The position numbers were made by a program, and so were the translations under genes. DNA of 21,242 bases from Gp6-AA40 sp964505975 (lineage in GTDB: Bacteria > Acidobacteriota > Vicinamibacteria > Vicinamibacterales > UBA2999): contig CAZDLW010000077.1 in the NCBI GenBank assembly GCA_964505975.1, forward strand, positions 1-21,242, in the 5' to 3' direction. Below, piece by piece: positions 8,686 to 17,445 of this stretch (position 1 is the first letter of the stretch; each line of letters starts with the position of its first letter). Below the pieces are notes generated by a model. It made no database searches, was not told the DNA's origin, and saw only the letters and a list, made by a program, of their open reading frames with translations.

Positions 8686-11600
8686 CAGAAGACGCGTCTC
8701 ACCCTCACGTCGAGTGCATACGTGCGGTCCTCGTTGCGCGACAGAATCCAGGAGAACCGATCCGTCTGATCGTACTCGAGCAGCACGATCTGATCGCTCG
8801 TGGAGGACGACACGCTTCGCGAATAGGTCAGGTAGACGCGGTCGGAGAGGCGTTTCCCGATGGTCACGCGCGCCGCCGGATCGATCCCTGAGGCGTGCTG
8901 GTGCGGGTCGACCAGCGACGGCGTGATCTGGAACGTGTCCACGCCGAAGGTTTGTTCCACGACACGGCCCACTTCGGACGAGATCGCACCCGTGAGGGCG
9001 CGGGTTGCCCGCTCGCGCAGGAGCTGCTGTTGCGGGGTAATGTCCGTGCTGTAGCGCAGGAGCTCCATCTCGCGGCCCGGCGCTAGATCGCCAAAGAGGA
9101 GCGCGAGCACCTCCACCTCCGCCAGCGGAGGATCCGAGGTGAACTCGAGAGCCAGACGGTCCGCCGGCCCTGTGGCGCGCACAGTGACATTGTAGGTATC
9201 GCCCGGCACACGCACGCGCGTCTCGGTTTCCACGTCGAAGAACGGCTCGATGCGTGTGGGGTTGTTGAAGTCCACCGTGCCGCGCGTCACCAGGTATCGA
9301 CGGCCCTCGAAGGTAATCTCGCCGCGATCGACCTCGGCGCGTCCGAACAACAGGGGGCGATCGTACGTCCCGGAGAGCTGCAGATCGGCGCTGGCCACGA
9401 GCCGCGCCATGCTGTTGCGCACCTGCAGGGTGGACAGCGCGGCAATGCGCACGTCGTACCGGAGCGGCAGCGTGGCCTGGAGCGATGGAGCCGGTTGCGT
9501 TCCGCCGGACGCCTCTCCCAGATCGAACAGGCCCGCCTCGAACGGCCTCGAGTACATCGCGTCCCGCACGATCACGTCCCCGCTCAGCGTTGCGAGATCG
9601 GTCGTCCCGTGCAGCAGCAGATCGGCATCCACCAGCGAGCGCATGCCCTGTGGAAATCGCAGCCGCATGTTCCGGCCGTTCATCGTCACGTCGAACCGCC
9701 CAGGCAGGTAGCCGTCCTTGTCGATGCGGCCACTGAACTGTACGTCTCCGCCGCCGATCCTGGCGCTCAATCCATCGAGGCTCACCCCTCCCGTGTCGAA
9801 CTGCAGCGCTCCGTTGATGGTCTCGAGTGCGTGCGGCAGTCCGAAGTGTCGAATCCGGCCGTCCTCCAAACGAAACGTCCCGCCCACCAGTGGATCCCGC
9901 ATCGGACCCTCGAGGTGCGCCGACAGTACGGCCCGCCCCGAGCTGCGTACCTCGGAAAACAATCCCTGGAGCACTGCCAGGTTCGCATCCCCCGTTGCCC
10001 GAACGTCGATTCGCTCGTCGTGCAGGCTCACCGTGCCGGAGATGTCGAGCGCCGTGCCTTCGCCCTCGAGGCGCATGTCCGCGATGCGAAGGGCGTGGCG
10101 ATCCAGCGCCACCCGGATCGGCACGAGTCGATCCGCCTCCGGATCCAGCGCATTCAGCAGGCGATAATCGAACAGACGCAGGTCCAGACGATCCACGCTC
10201 ACGTCCACCAGCAGGTTGTCGATGTCCGCCAGCTCACCCACGACGCGGACGGTGCCGCTGGCCACGGCCGTCGTGAACGGCGAGAGCCTCGGCTCGAACG
10301 TCCGGACGTAGGGATCCAGCGATGTATCGGCCACGTTGAACGACAGCTCCGCAGTCATCCCTTCCGTCAGGGCGATGCGGCCGGCGCCCGATACCGCCAG
10401 CCGGGGAGATGCCGCCTCGAATCGCACCGTCAGCATGTCGTCGTCGATGCCGAGCGTGCCGACGACCTGTCCGATGCCTTCGTCGCCGATGAAGAAGTCC
10501 TGAATCGTTCCACGTACATCGTATCGGGGCGTGTCGAACCGGCCGCTGCCGCCGGCATTCAGGTCGAGCAACCCCGAGAGCGGCAGCGTCGAGCGCTCGG
10601 CCAGCCCCAGGCTCTCGACCGGAATCTGCCGCGCGTCCAGGTTGAAGGAATACGTGCCATTCAGGCCGACATACGCGGCCCCTGTCCCACGGCCACCATC
10701 CTTGTCCAGCTCGATGTTGTCGAGCGTGATGCCGGATCCCTCGAAGCGCAGCACCGCGACCGCCCGGTCGAACGGTTCTCCGTATGCGAGCCCTTCCCGC
10801 ACGCTCATCGTGCCAAAGCCGAACGGCTCCTGATACCGGCCGAACAGGTGGAACTCTCCCGACAGCAGTCCGTCGACCGCGTATTCGTCGAGCCCGAACG
10901 CGTGACGCAGGTCCACGATCGGCCGGTCGACGACCCGGATGCGGGCGTTGATCTCCTCGCCGCCGTCCCGCCGCGGAAATCCAAGCGAGAAGCGGCCGTC
11001 GGCCTCGATAGTCGCCTGGTCATGCGTCACCACGACGTCTTCCACGTCCACGTACGCGTCTTCGATCACCGCGCGGCCCCGAGCCGATCCCCACAGCACG
11101 TCCCAGGCACGCATCCGCTCGCCGGTGAAGACACCCTCGATCCGTGGAGCGCGGAAGCTCTGGAGCATCACGCCGTCGAACGTTCCATGTCCGCCGATTG
11201 GAATCGCCCCCGTCGGCGAGCCAAACGCCGTGACCACACCGGCCAGGAGACGGTCGCTCGCCTGCCAGTCCGCGCTCGTGACGTGAAACGGCAGCCGCGA
11301 CCGCTCGCCGTAGGCCGTCCGCCCCTCGAACTCCACGTAGGTTTCAGGCGTAGAGAGCCGGCCCCTTCCAATCTCGATCCACTGCGGCGTCAACGTGTAG
11401 GTCAGCGCACCGCCAATCGGTACCGGTTCTCCCGACAGCTCGGGGCTGAACGGAGTCGCGGCGTTGTACGCCTCCTGTCGATCGACCACCTCCATCGACA
11501 TGTCGCGGGTCATCAGCGACACACCGGGAGGCGGGGTGACCTGCAGATCACCGGTCATGTGCCGCTCGGCAAACCGTCCCAGCGGCCATTCCAGGCGGTT

Positions 11601-12788
11601 GCGCCCCGACACGCGGCCGTCCACCCGAATTCCGTCCACCTGCAGGAATGCCATCATCGTGGGCAGACTGACACCCGCATACCTCGCGTCGAACATGGCG
11701 CGCGCGGGAACAGCGGGGTTGCCGAGCGGCGCCATTCGATACTCGAACCGCGCGCTCCCGCCGTAGGCTCCTGCCGTGGCCTCGGTCACCTCGAGGGCCT
11801 CGGGCACCCAGCGCACCTGGCCCCGCACGTTCTGGAAGCGGTAGTCGTCCACGCCCGCCAGCCGACTTTCGAACGCGCCTTTCAGCTCGCGCCCGGTCCT
11901 GGTGGCACCATCGGGCAGCGTCTCGCGGAACAGATGAAAGGTCCCCGTGAAGTCGCCGGTGCCGGACAACGAGAAGCGATCGTTCGCGAAGAAGATCTCG
12001 CGCATACGCGGCAACTCGATCGCGGACCGCACCATGTACATCTGCTCCGGCCAGTGCGCAAGGTTGACGTCCCCGTTCACCACCGTGCGCGCACCGTCGG
12101 TCGTCAGGTCGATGCGGTCGAACACCACGCGGGTGCCGTCCACGGTAAACGTGGACGTCATCCCGGCGCCAAACGGGAGGTAGTCCAGAATCCGGACGGT
12201 GCCATCCGAAAAGGAGGCCTGGCCGGCGTACCCGTCAGCGGGCTTCGTCACGACGATGTCGATGTTGCGCGCGACGACCTTCCAGGGTGTGAGGGGGTCG
12301 TCGTACGTGAACTCGCCGCCGCGCGCGCGCACGTACTGCGGCGTGATGGTCCATCGGCTCTCGCCGCCCGGAGCCCCACGCTCCGGGAGCCGGGGAAAAG
12401 TATGGCCGTCTGGGAGCTGCTCGACGTGCATACGCCAGTCGGCAATCTCGATGGCGTCGAAGACAACCCGCCGGTCGAACAGCGTCTCCCACGGCATCGA
12501 GATGCTGATCCGTCCGGCGGTGAAGAACGCCGGCGAATCCGGCGTTGGTCCGTCTATGGTCAGATCCTCCACGACGAACGTGCCGCTCCAGAGGCGGATG
12601 GACAGATTCCCGATGCGCATCTGGCGTTGGAGGGCCCGCGACCCCTGTTCCTCGGCCTGTGCCTTCAAGACGGGCCCGAGATCCATCGACACGGTCGTCA
12701 CGAACGCAGCCGCCAGGAGAACCAGGCACACGATCACCATGACGCCCACGACGCGCAGCAGCTTGACGAGTGTTCGACGTATCTTCAC
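8685..12788 (-). CDS. tamB: TamB-like translocation/assembly protein (DUF490, AsmA-like)
   Basis: About 1367 residues. One N-terminal membrane anchor (about 11-34, VVGVMVIVCLVLLAAAFVTT) is followed by a very long beta-rich periplasmic region of AsmA-like repeats. The C-terminal DUF490/TamB domain occupies roughly the last 400 residues, with EVLALLFGDLAPG, ARVTIGKRLSDRVYLTYSR and a terminal VRVRRVF. Family members span the periplasm as a hydrophobic groove, implicated in phospholipid transport to the outer membrane and in autotransporter/barrel assembly with TamA. The GTG at 12788 is preferred because GGAG sits five bases upstream; an ATG at 12863 would add 25 unremarkable residues before the anchor. 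It is the first gene of an operon with the BamA-like and SurA-like genes. Confidence 0.92.
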   Translation of the reverse strand: MKIRRTLVKLLRVVGVMVIVCLVLLAAAFVTTVSMDLGPVLKAQAEEQGSRALQRQMRIGNLSIRLWSGTFVVEDLTIDGPTPDSPAFFTAGRISISMPWETLFDRRVVFDAIEIADWRMHVEQLPDGHTFPRLPERGAPGGESRWTITPQYVRARGGEFTYDDPLTPWKVVARNIDIVVTKPADGYAGQASFSDGTVRILDYLPFGAGMTSTFTVDGTRVVFDRIDLTTDGARTVVNGDVNLAHWPEQMYMVRSAIELPRMREIFFANDRFSLSGTGDFTGTFHLFRETLPDGATRTGRELKGAFESRLAGVDDYRFQNVRGQVRWVPEALEVTEATAGAYGGSARFEYRMAPLGNPAVPARAMFDARYAGVSLPTMMAFLQVDGIRVDGRVSGRNRLEWPLGRFAERHMTGDLQVTPPPGVSLMTRDMSMEVVDRQEAYNAATPFSPELSGEPVPIGGALTYTLTPQWIEIGRGRLSTPETYVEFEGRTAYGERSRLPFHVTSADWQASDRLLAGVVTAFGSPTGAIPIGGHGTFDGVMLQSFRAPRIEGVFTGERMRAWDVLWGSARGRAVIEDAYVDVEDVVVTHDQATIEADGRFSLGFPRRDGGEEINARIRVVDRPIVDLRHAFGLDEYAVDGLLSGEFHLFGRYQEPFGFGTMSVREGLAYGEPFDRAVAVLRFEGSGITLDNIELDKDGGRGTGAAYVGLNGTYSFNLDARQIPVESLGLAERSTLPLSGLLDLNAGGSGRFDTPRYDVRGTIQDFFIGDEGIGQVVGTLGIDDDMLTVRFEAASPRLAVSGAGRIALTEGMTAELSFNVADTSLDPYVRTFEPRLSPFTTAVASGTVRVVGELADIDNLLVDVSVDRLDLRLFDYRLLNALDPEADRLVPIRVALDRHALRIADMRLEGEGTALDISGTVSLHDERIDVRATGDANLAVLQGLFSEVRSSGRAVLSAHLEGPMRDPLVGGTFRLEDGRIRHFGLPHALETINGALQFDTGGVSLDGLSARIGGGDVQFSGRIDKDGYLPGRFDVTMNGRNMRLRFPQGMRSLVDADLLLHGTTDLATLSGDVIVRDAMYSRPFEAGLFDLGEASGGTQPAPSLQATLPLRYDVRIAALSTLQVRNSMARLVASADLQLSGTYDRPLLFGRAEVDRGEITFEGRRYLVTRGTVDFNNPTRIEPFFDVETETRVRVPGDTYNVTVRATGPADRLALEFTSDPPLAEVEVLALLFGDLAPGREMELLRYSTDITPQQQLLRERATRALTGAISSEVGRVVEQTFGVDTFQITPSLVDPHQHASGIDPAARVTIGKRLSDRVYLTYSRSVSSSTSDQIVLLEYDQTDRFSWILSRNEDRTYALDVRVRRVF

Positions 12789-12946
12789 GTGCACTCCACG
12801 CGATGTCCCGCCCGCGGGCTCCGAATCGGCGCGAGAGGAACGGCAGCAGGCGGCGGGCGTCACCGCCCCCCGTCATACGAGATCGCCGGACATCGAGGTC
12901 CTCACCGGGCCTCTCGCGAGCCAGGAGCCGGACGCATCCCCGTCGG

Positions 12947-13028
12947 ACCAGCCAAGGGCTCCCGCCCTTGATATCCCAGCAGAGCCCTTGGCTGGTTGCC
13001 AGTATCTCCTGCCGCGCTTCGCGCGGCT
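12947..13028 (+). repeat. Dispersed palindromic repeat, copy C (different palindrome, same box)
   Basis: A perfect 14-bp inverted repeat ACCAGCCAAGGGCT/AGCCCTTGGCTGGT (12947-12960 and 12983-12996) is followed immediately by the box TGCCAGTATCTCCTGCC. Next comes a 7-bp hairpin GCCGCGC-TTC-GCGCGGC (13011-13027). The 30 bases from 12999 to 13028 are identical to 19217-19246. The leading palindrome differs completely in sequence from that of copies A and B. Confidence 0.8.
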
Positions 13029-13029
13029 C

Positions 13030-13090
13030 GGACCGCTATGCAGTCGGGACAACGAGTACAAAATTCGCGCTCCGGGCCGCATAGCGGTCC
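13030..13090. repeat. 12-bp perfect inverted repeat
   Basis: GGACCGCTATGC (13030-13041) pairs perfectly with GCATAGCGGTCC (13079-13090) across a 37-nt loop, directly after repeat copy C. A shorter GC hairpin (13092-13107) follows, so the sequence between the BCCP stop and copy C is almost wholly palindromic. Confidence 0.75.
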
Positions 13091-13116
13091 AGGCGGGTCC
13101 ACCCGCCCCTCCGTTA

Positions 13117-13623
13117 TTATTCGACCACGACCAGGACGGTATTGGCCTCGATCGACTGGCCCTCGGCCGCATGCACCGCCCTGACGGTGCCGGCCCTCGG
13201 CGCTCGCAGCTCGTTTTCCATCTTCATGGCTTCGACCACGACGAGTCCCTGGCGCTCGATCACCGCGTCGCCAGGCTCGACGAGCACCTTGACGACCCGT
13301 CCCGGCATCGGCGCCGCGACGGGAATCGGACCATCGGCACGTGCCGCGCCGGCCCGGCGTGCCAGGCGCGATCGCGCAGCGCGCGAATCGATCATCCCGA
13401 CCGGCACCGCATGGCCGTCGACGTGCACGGTCAGGCGACCGGCTCCGTGATCTTCGATCGTAACCTCGTAGCTCAACGAGTCCAGCAGCAGCGACCAGAC
13501 GCCGTCTGTCTCTATGACGCTGGCCGTGACCTCCTGGTCATCGAGCCTGACGCGCCATCGGTCCCCACTGCGACGCACCTCGACTGTTCGCGTCGCCCCC
13601 CCCACGTCGAGGTTCACGGTCAC
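13117..13623 (-). CDS. Biotin carboxyl carrier protein subunit of an acyl-CoA carboxylase
   Basis: A 168-residue biotin carrier. The biotinyl domain (about 98-168) contains APMPGRVVKVLVEPGD and the biotinylation site EAMKMENE, with Lys134 as the acceptor. Residues 1-95 are beta-rich (VEVRRSGDRWRVRLDDQEV) and resemble part of the BT domain of propionyl-CoA carboxylase alpha subunits. The GTG at 13623 overlaps the biotin carboxylase stop as GTGA, with GAGGG nine bases upstream. An ATG at 13659 is possible, but its purine run is too close. The minus-strand frame stays open far upstream, but that part is only a shadow of the carboxylase gene. Tandem TAA stops end the gene. It carries carboxybiotin between the carboxylase and a carboxyltransferase such as the one at the right edge. 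Confidence 0.9.
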   Translation of the reverse strand: MTVNLDVGGATRTVEVRRSGDRWRVRLDDQEVTASVIETDGVWSLLLDSLSYEVTIEDHGAGRLTVHVDGHAVPVGMIDSRAARSRLARRAGAARADGPIPVAAPMPGRVVKVLVEPGDAVIERQGLVVVEAMKMENELRAPRAGTVRAVHAAEGQSIEANTVLVVVE

Positions 13624-15161
13624 TCGCGAAGACCCTCGACCCGTCCCCGTATCTTCCATCTCCCCTCGACACGGCGTCCGCCGCCAGCGGAACCGTGGCC
13701 CGCAGATGTCGGAGGCGCAGCGGACCGGCGCATCGTTGCATAGAGGGCAGCAGCAATGGCCGCCGCCCGCTGTGACGAAGGATCGGCCATGAAGAATGGC
13801 TTGCCCTGGCGCCTCTGCAAGAGTTCGTCCAGATACTCCGTATGAATTGTTGCTTCGACGAACTCTGGCTGGCGCATCATCCACTGGAAAAAGGGGACAC
13901 TGGTCCTGACGCCGTGGACCTCGTATTCTCGCAGCGCCCGGCGCATGCGATCGATCGCCTGCGGCCGATCCTCGCCCCACGCGACCAGCTTCGAGATCAG
14001 CGGATCGTAATGGATCGGCACCTCGGCACCTGCATCGATCCCGCTGTCGTTGCGGATGCCTGGACCATCGGGAACCCGGACCGCCGTCACGCGGCCTGGT
14101 GACGGCATGAAACCCGCGTCGGCATCCTCGGCATAGATGCGACACTCGATGGCGTGACCGCTCGGTACACCCACCTGGTCTAGGGCCAGCGTCAGGCGTT
14201 CTCCCCGCGCAATTCGGATTTGCCATCGCACGAGATCGATGCCGGTCACCATCTCGGTGATCGGGTGTTCGACCTGGAGGCGGGTGTTCATCTCCAGGAA
14301 GTAGAAGCGGCCATCCTCGTCGAGCAGAAACTCGACCGTGCCGGCATTGGTGTACCCGACCGACGCCGCCACGGCGACGGCCGCACGCATCAGGCGGTCG
14401 CGAAGCTCGGGCGAGACGACGGGGGACGGGGACTCCTCGATGACCTTCTGATGGCGCCGCTGTATCGAGCATTCGCGTTCGACGAACGGCAGCACGCGAC
14501 CGTGCCCATCCGCCAGCAACTGGATCTCCACATGACGCGGCCGCAGGATACGCCGCTCGATGTAGATGTCGGGTTCACCGAACGCGGCAGCGGCCTCCGA
14601 CCGCGCGGCGCGAACGGCACCCGCAAGATCGTCAGGGGCCTGCACGACACGCATGCCCTTGCCACCTCCCCCGGCCACCGCCTTGACGACGAGGGGATAG
14701 CCAATGCCGGCCGCGATGTGCGCGATCTCCCCGGTGGACACGCCGGTGCCCAACGGATCCTGCGTCCCGGGCACGACGTCCACACCTGCGGCAATCGCCG
14801 CGCGTCGTGCGGCCGTCTTGCTGCCCATGAGCCGGATGGCGTCCGGCGTGGGACCGATGAATATCAGGCCGGCGTCAAGGCAGGCCGCGGCGAACTCGGC
14901 ATTCTCCGCCAGGAATCCATACCCTGGATGGACGGCGTCAGCCCCGGTGCCGCGCGCAGCGTCGATGAGACGGTCAATCCGCAGGTAACTGTCGGCCGGG
15001 GCGCTCGAACCAATGGCGACGGCCTCATCCGCCATCCGGACGTGCCGGGCCGCGCGGTCGCAGTCCGAATACACGGCCACCGAGGCGAGCCCCATGTCGC
15101 GGCACGCCCGCAGCACGCGCACGGCAATCTCTCCGCGGTTGGCGACGAGTATCTTGTGCAA
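13620..15161 (-). CDS. Biotin carboxylase subunit (acetyl/propionyl-CoA carboxylase)
   Basis: A 513-residue ATP-grasp enzyme that carboxylates biotin with ATP and bicarbonate. It opens with the canonical MHKILVANRGEIAVRV. It has HPGYGFLAEN (78-87), the glycine-rich ATP loop AVAGGGGKGMR (161-171), Lys239 and the catalytic FLEMNTRLQVEHP (288-300) followed by Arg341 (ECRIYAED). Its start is TTG at 15161: an in-frame stop lies three codons upstream and the family N-terminus begins exactly there. The ribosome site is weak. It is about 60 residues longer than E. coli AccC; the extra C-terminal part is Ala/Gly-rich and ends RWKIRGRVEGLRE. Together with the overlapping BCCP gene it corresponds to a split propionyl-CoA carboxylase alpha chain. 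The substrate is set by the carboxyltransferase partner and cannot be read here. Confidence 0.95.
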   Translation of the reverse strand: MHKILVANRGEIAVRVLRACRDMGLASVAVYSDCDRAARHVRMADEAVAIGSSAPADSYLRIDRLIDAARGTGADAVHPGYGFLAENAEFAAACLDAGLIFIGPTPDAIRLMGSKTAARRAAIAAGVDVVPGTQDPLGTGVSTGEIAHIAAGIGYPLVVKAVAGGGGKGMRVVQAPDDLAGAVRAARSEAAAAFGEPDIYIERRILRPRHVEIQLLADGHGRVLPFVERECSIQRRHQKVIEESPSPVVSPELRDRLMRAAVAVAASVGYTNAGTVEFLLDEDGRFYFLEMNTRLQVEHPITEMVTGIDLVRWQIRIARGERLTLALDQVGVPSGHAIECRIYAEDADAGFMPSPGRVTAVRVPDGPGIRNDSGIDAGAEVPIHYDPLISKLVAWGEDRPQAIDRMRRALREYEVHGVRTSVPFFQWMMRQPEFVEATIHTEYLDELLQRRQGKPFFMADPSSQRAAAIAAALYATMRRSAAPPTSAGHGSAGGGRRVEGRWKIRGRVEGLRE

Positions 15162-15173
15162 GTCACATCAATT

Positions 15174-15216
15174 CTAACGAGGCTGCTGGCCTCAGACCGC
15201 CGAGCATGTCTGAGAC
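15174..15216 (+). repeat. Dispersed palindromic repeat, copy E (truncated left half)
   Basis: CTAACGAGGCTGC, then GCCTCAGAC and CGAGCATGTCTGAGACG, matches the left half of copies A (2393 onward) and B (reverse strand). It has CTAA instead of CTAG and a two-base insertion. The right arm and the GGCAGTATCT box are missing. It sits between the response-regulator stop (15236) and the biotin carboxylase start (15161). Confidence 0.65.
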
Positions 15217-15235
15217 GCACGCGTCCGCCGCGCGG

Positions 15236-15892
15236 TCACCGGATGACACCTCGGCGGACGGCGTAGAGCACGATCTCCGCGGCGCTGTGAAGATCGAGCT
15301 TTTCCATGATATGAGCGCGGTGGGTCTCGACAGTGCTGGGGCTCACGGACAGCAGCGCCGCCATCTCCTTGTTGGTCTTGCCCTCGGCGATGAGCTGAAA
15401 GATTTCGCGTTCGCGCTCCGACAGCGACTCGTAGCGATCGGTGATCCCCTTGTCGGCAAGCTGTCGGACGTAGTCGTCGAGCATGACGCGCGCAATGGAC
15501 GGGCTGAAAAACGACTTGCCCTTCGCCACGGCGGCAACCGCCTGGATGAGATCGACGTCCGCCGAGTCCTTCAACAGGTACCCGGTGGCACCTGCCTGGA
15601 GGATCTGCGTGACGTAGGCCTCGTCCGCATACATACTCAGCACGAGGACGCGCGTCGAGGGCGACTTCCGGGCAATCTGGCGCGTGGCTTCGATCCCGTT
15701 CAGCAGCGGCATCGCCACGTCGAGGATGGCCACATCGGGCTTGTGCTCCTCGGCCCGCCGTACGGCCTCACGGCCGTCGCCGGCTTCGGCCACGACCTCC
15801 CACTCGGGCCGCTCCTCGAGGACTTTGCGAAGCCCCTGCCGGACCACGGTGTGATCGTCGGCCAGCAGGATGCGCAGTTTCGTGGCTGTCAT
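15236..15892 (-). CDS. NarL/DegU-family response regulator (REC-LuxR HTH)
   Basis: A 218-residue DNA-binding regulator. The receiver domain (about 6-122) has acidic residues ADD (11-13), phosphoacceptor Asp58 (ILDVAMP) and Lys108 (LLKDS). The LuxR-type helix-turn-helix (157-199) includes LSEREREIFQLIAEGKTNKE and STVETHRAHIMEKL. This is a complete, typical member of the family. Its ATG overlaps the stop of the upstream kinase as ATGA, so the two are co-translated and almost certainly form one two-component system. The target promoters cannot be inferred from the window. Confidence 0.95.
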   Translation of the reverse strand: MTATKLRILLADDHTVVRQGLRKVLEERPEWEVVAEAGDGREAVRRAEEHKPDVAILDVAMPLLNGIEATRQIARKSPSTRVLVLSMYADEAYVTQILQAGATGYLLKDSADVDLIQAVAAVAKGKSFFSPSIARVMLDDYVRQLADKGITDRYESLSEREREIFQLIAEGKTNKEMAALLSVSPSTVETHRAHIMEKLDLHSAAEIVLYAVRRGVIR

Positions 15893-17436
15893 CCCGCCAG
15901 CAGCTCCGCGGACGGCGTCGTCTCACCGACGGTCACGGGAACCGGAAGCACGACCACGAGACGCGTGCCTCCTTCTGGTCGCCTCTCGATCACGAACCGG
16001 CCGGACAGCGCCTGGGCGCGCTCGCGCATGCCGATCAGGCCGAGCCCATGCTGGGCGCGCGTCGAGGCCATCCCAATCCCCCTCCCATCGTCTTCGACAC
16101 ACAGGCGAAGCTCACCGGCGCGCCGGCTGACGTTGACGGTGCAGTTCTGCGCCCCGCTGTGACGTGCGACATTCGTCAGCGCCTCTTGCACAATCCGATA
16201 GACACACACTTCGATATCGGCGGGCAGCCGCACATCGAGTCCGTCACGCACCAGCTGCGCCCTGATGCCGGTGCGCGTCGTGAAGCTCCGCAGATATGCC
16301 GTCAGCGTCTCCGGCAGCCCGAAATCATCGAGCATGGACGGATGGAGCAGCTGCGACAGGTCTCGTACGCTCTGCAGCGTCCCCTCGGCGAGGGCGCGCG
16401 CGTCTTCGAGCGACGCGCGGGCACGCGGATCGTGTTCCACGCTCCGCAATGCGACCCCCACTCCCATCTTGATGGCCGTCAGCGCCTGCCCGACTTCGTC
16501 GTGCAGCTCGCGCGCCAGATTGCGCCGCTCCTGCTCCTGTGCCTCCACCAACCGCGCGGACAGCCGTTCGAGATCCTGCCTGGTCTGGCTCTCGGCACGG
16601 CTCTGCCGACGAGTCTCGCGCTCCAGTCGCCCGATCCGCCAGAAGGCCACGGAGGCGACGACAATCCCGAGGGCCACGGCAACCGAGACAATCGTGAGGG
16701 CATTGATCCAGACCTCACGGTACATCAGCGACGCCTCGATTTGGTAGAGCTGCTGCGACAGACGCTGCAATGCCGACAGGCTGTCCACCACGCCAAGCAC
16801 GTCGTTGCGCGCCGGCACGACCTCGGCGTTCAGCATGGCCGCGGCGGCCGCATTACTGCTGGGCAGGTCCGGCGAAAACACGAGATCGAGCGTGTCCCAG
16901 TAGCGCACCAGTTTGAACTGCAGGTCCCGCCAGTGCTCGCGCTCGATCGGCAGCTCCACTTCGAGCAGATAGGCCGGCAACAGCTGCTCGATCTCCATGC
17001 GGATCTGTCTGATTTCGTTGCGATAGTAGTCGCGACTGATCGTCCCGGAATCCACCAGCGCGTCGCGGAGGTAGATGGACCCCAACAGGACGTTGTTGCG
17101 GACCGTCGAGCGCGTCCGCTCGCCCCGCACGAAAGACTCGTGCATGGCGTTGACGCGGCTCTCCACGTCCTGCAGACTGCGAATCAGCTGGTAGCCGGAG
17201 AGCAGCCAAAGGCCGAACACCACGCCGAAACCGGCGAGGAGCGCCCCGCGGATGGACGGGGTGGGACGGACGTGCCGCCCGGACGTGGAGGAAGCGCGGT
17301 CCACATTTAGATCGTAGCCCTCGCGCGGAGAGGTCGTCCAGCGCACGTCCGTCCCTGCCAGCCGGGAGCCCGACGCGGAGGTCCCGCGGCTGGCCATCAT
17401 GAATGGCACTCTCGCTGCCCGCCGCCGCACCCGCAT
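15889..17436 (-). CDS. Sensor histidine kinase, NarX/DegS type (HisKA_3)
   Basis: 515 residues from the first ATG. TM1 is at about 64-84 and TM2 at about 246-266. The roughly 160-residue periplasmic domain between them is helical, with no family I recognise. A short coiled linker (270-305) leads to the HisKA_3 motif RRNLARELHDEVGQALTAIK with phosphoacceptor His312. The HATPase has N-box Asn422 (QEALTNVARHS), G1 DDGRGIG (449-455) and G2 GLGLIGMRERA (464-474). The true start may be the GTG at 17304 (residue 45), since residues 1-44 look like an unconserved leader and no start has a strong ribosome site. Its stop overlaps the response-regulator start. It should phosphorylate that regulator; the stimulus is unknown. 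Confidence 0.9.
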   Translation of the reverse strand: MRVRRRAARVPFMMASRGTSASGSRLAGTDVRWTTSPREGYDLNVDRASSTSGRHVRPTPSIRGALLAGFGVVFGLWLLSGYQLIRSLQDVESRVNAMHESFVRGERTRSTVRNNVLLGSIYLRDALVDSGTISRDYYRNEIRQIRMEIEQLLPAYLLEVELPIEREHWRDLQFKLVRYWDTLDLVFSPDLPSSNAAAAAMLNAEVVPARNDVLGVVDSLSALQRLSQQLYQIEASLMYREVWINALTIVSVAVALGIVVASVAFWRIGRLERETRRQSRAESQTRQDLERLSARLVEAQEQERRNLARELHDEVGQALTAIKMGVGVALRSVEHDPRARASLEDARALAEGTLQSVRDLSQLLHPSMLDDFGLPETLTAYLRSFTTRTGIRAQLVRDGLDVRLPADIEVCVYRIVQEALTNVARHSGAQNCTVNVSRRAGELRLCVEDDGRGIGMASTRAQHGLGLIGMRERAQALSGRFVIERRPEGGTRLVVVLPVPVTVGETTPSAELLAG

Positions 17437-17445
17437 CCACGGGCT

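Larger units (their letters stand above)
12789..13116. other. Gene-free gap holding a cluster of palindromes
   Basis: These 328 bp between the BCCP stop and the TamB-like start hold no credible gene. From left to right they contain the TamB ribosome site (GGAG, 12794-12797), the large palindrome and box of repeat copy C (12947-13028), a 12-bp inverted repeat (13030-13090) and a short GC hairpin GGCGGG/CCCGCC (13092-13107). One of these could end the carboxylase transcript, but none has a T-run. Confidence 0.7.

Noticed and set aside
5677..8769. 1030-codon plus-strand open frame opposite the BamA-like gene
   Set aside because: Exact antisense of a well-supported gene, with no recognisable domain or signal and a composition typical of GC-driven shadows.
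9495..12971. 1158-codon plus-strand open frame opposite the TamB-like gene
   Set aside because: Antisense shadow of the TamB-like gene; rich in His, Arg and Gln with no family match.
13624..14472. Upstream extension of the BCCP frame (a 451-codon reading)
   Set aside because: This part overlaps the biotin carboxylase gene in another frame and has no domain; only the part after the GTG at 13623 is real.
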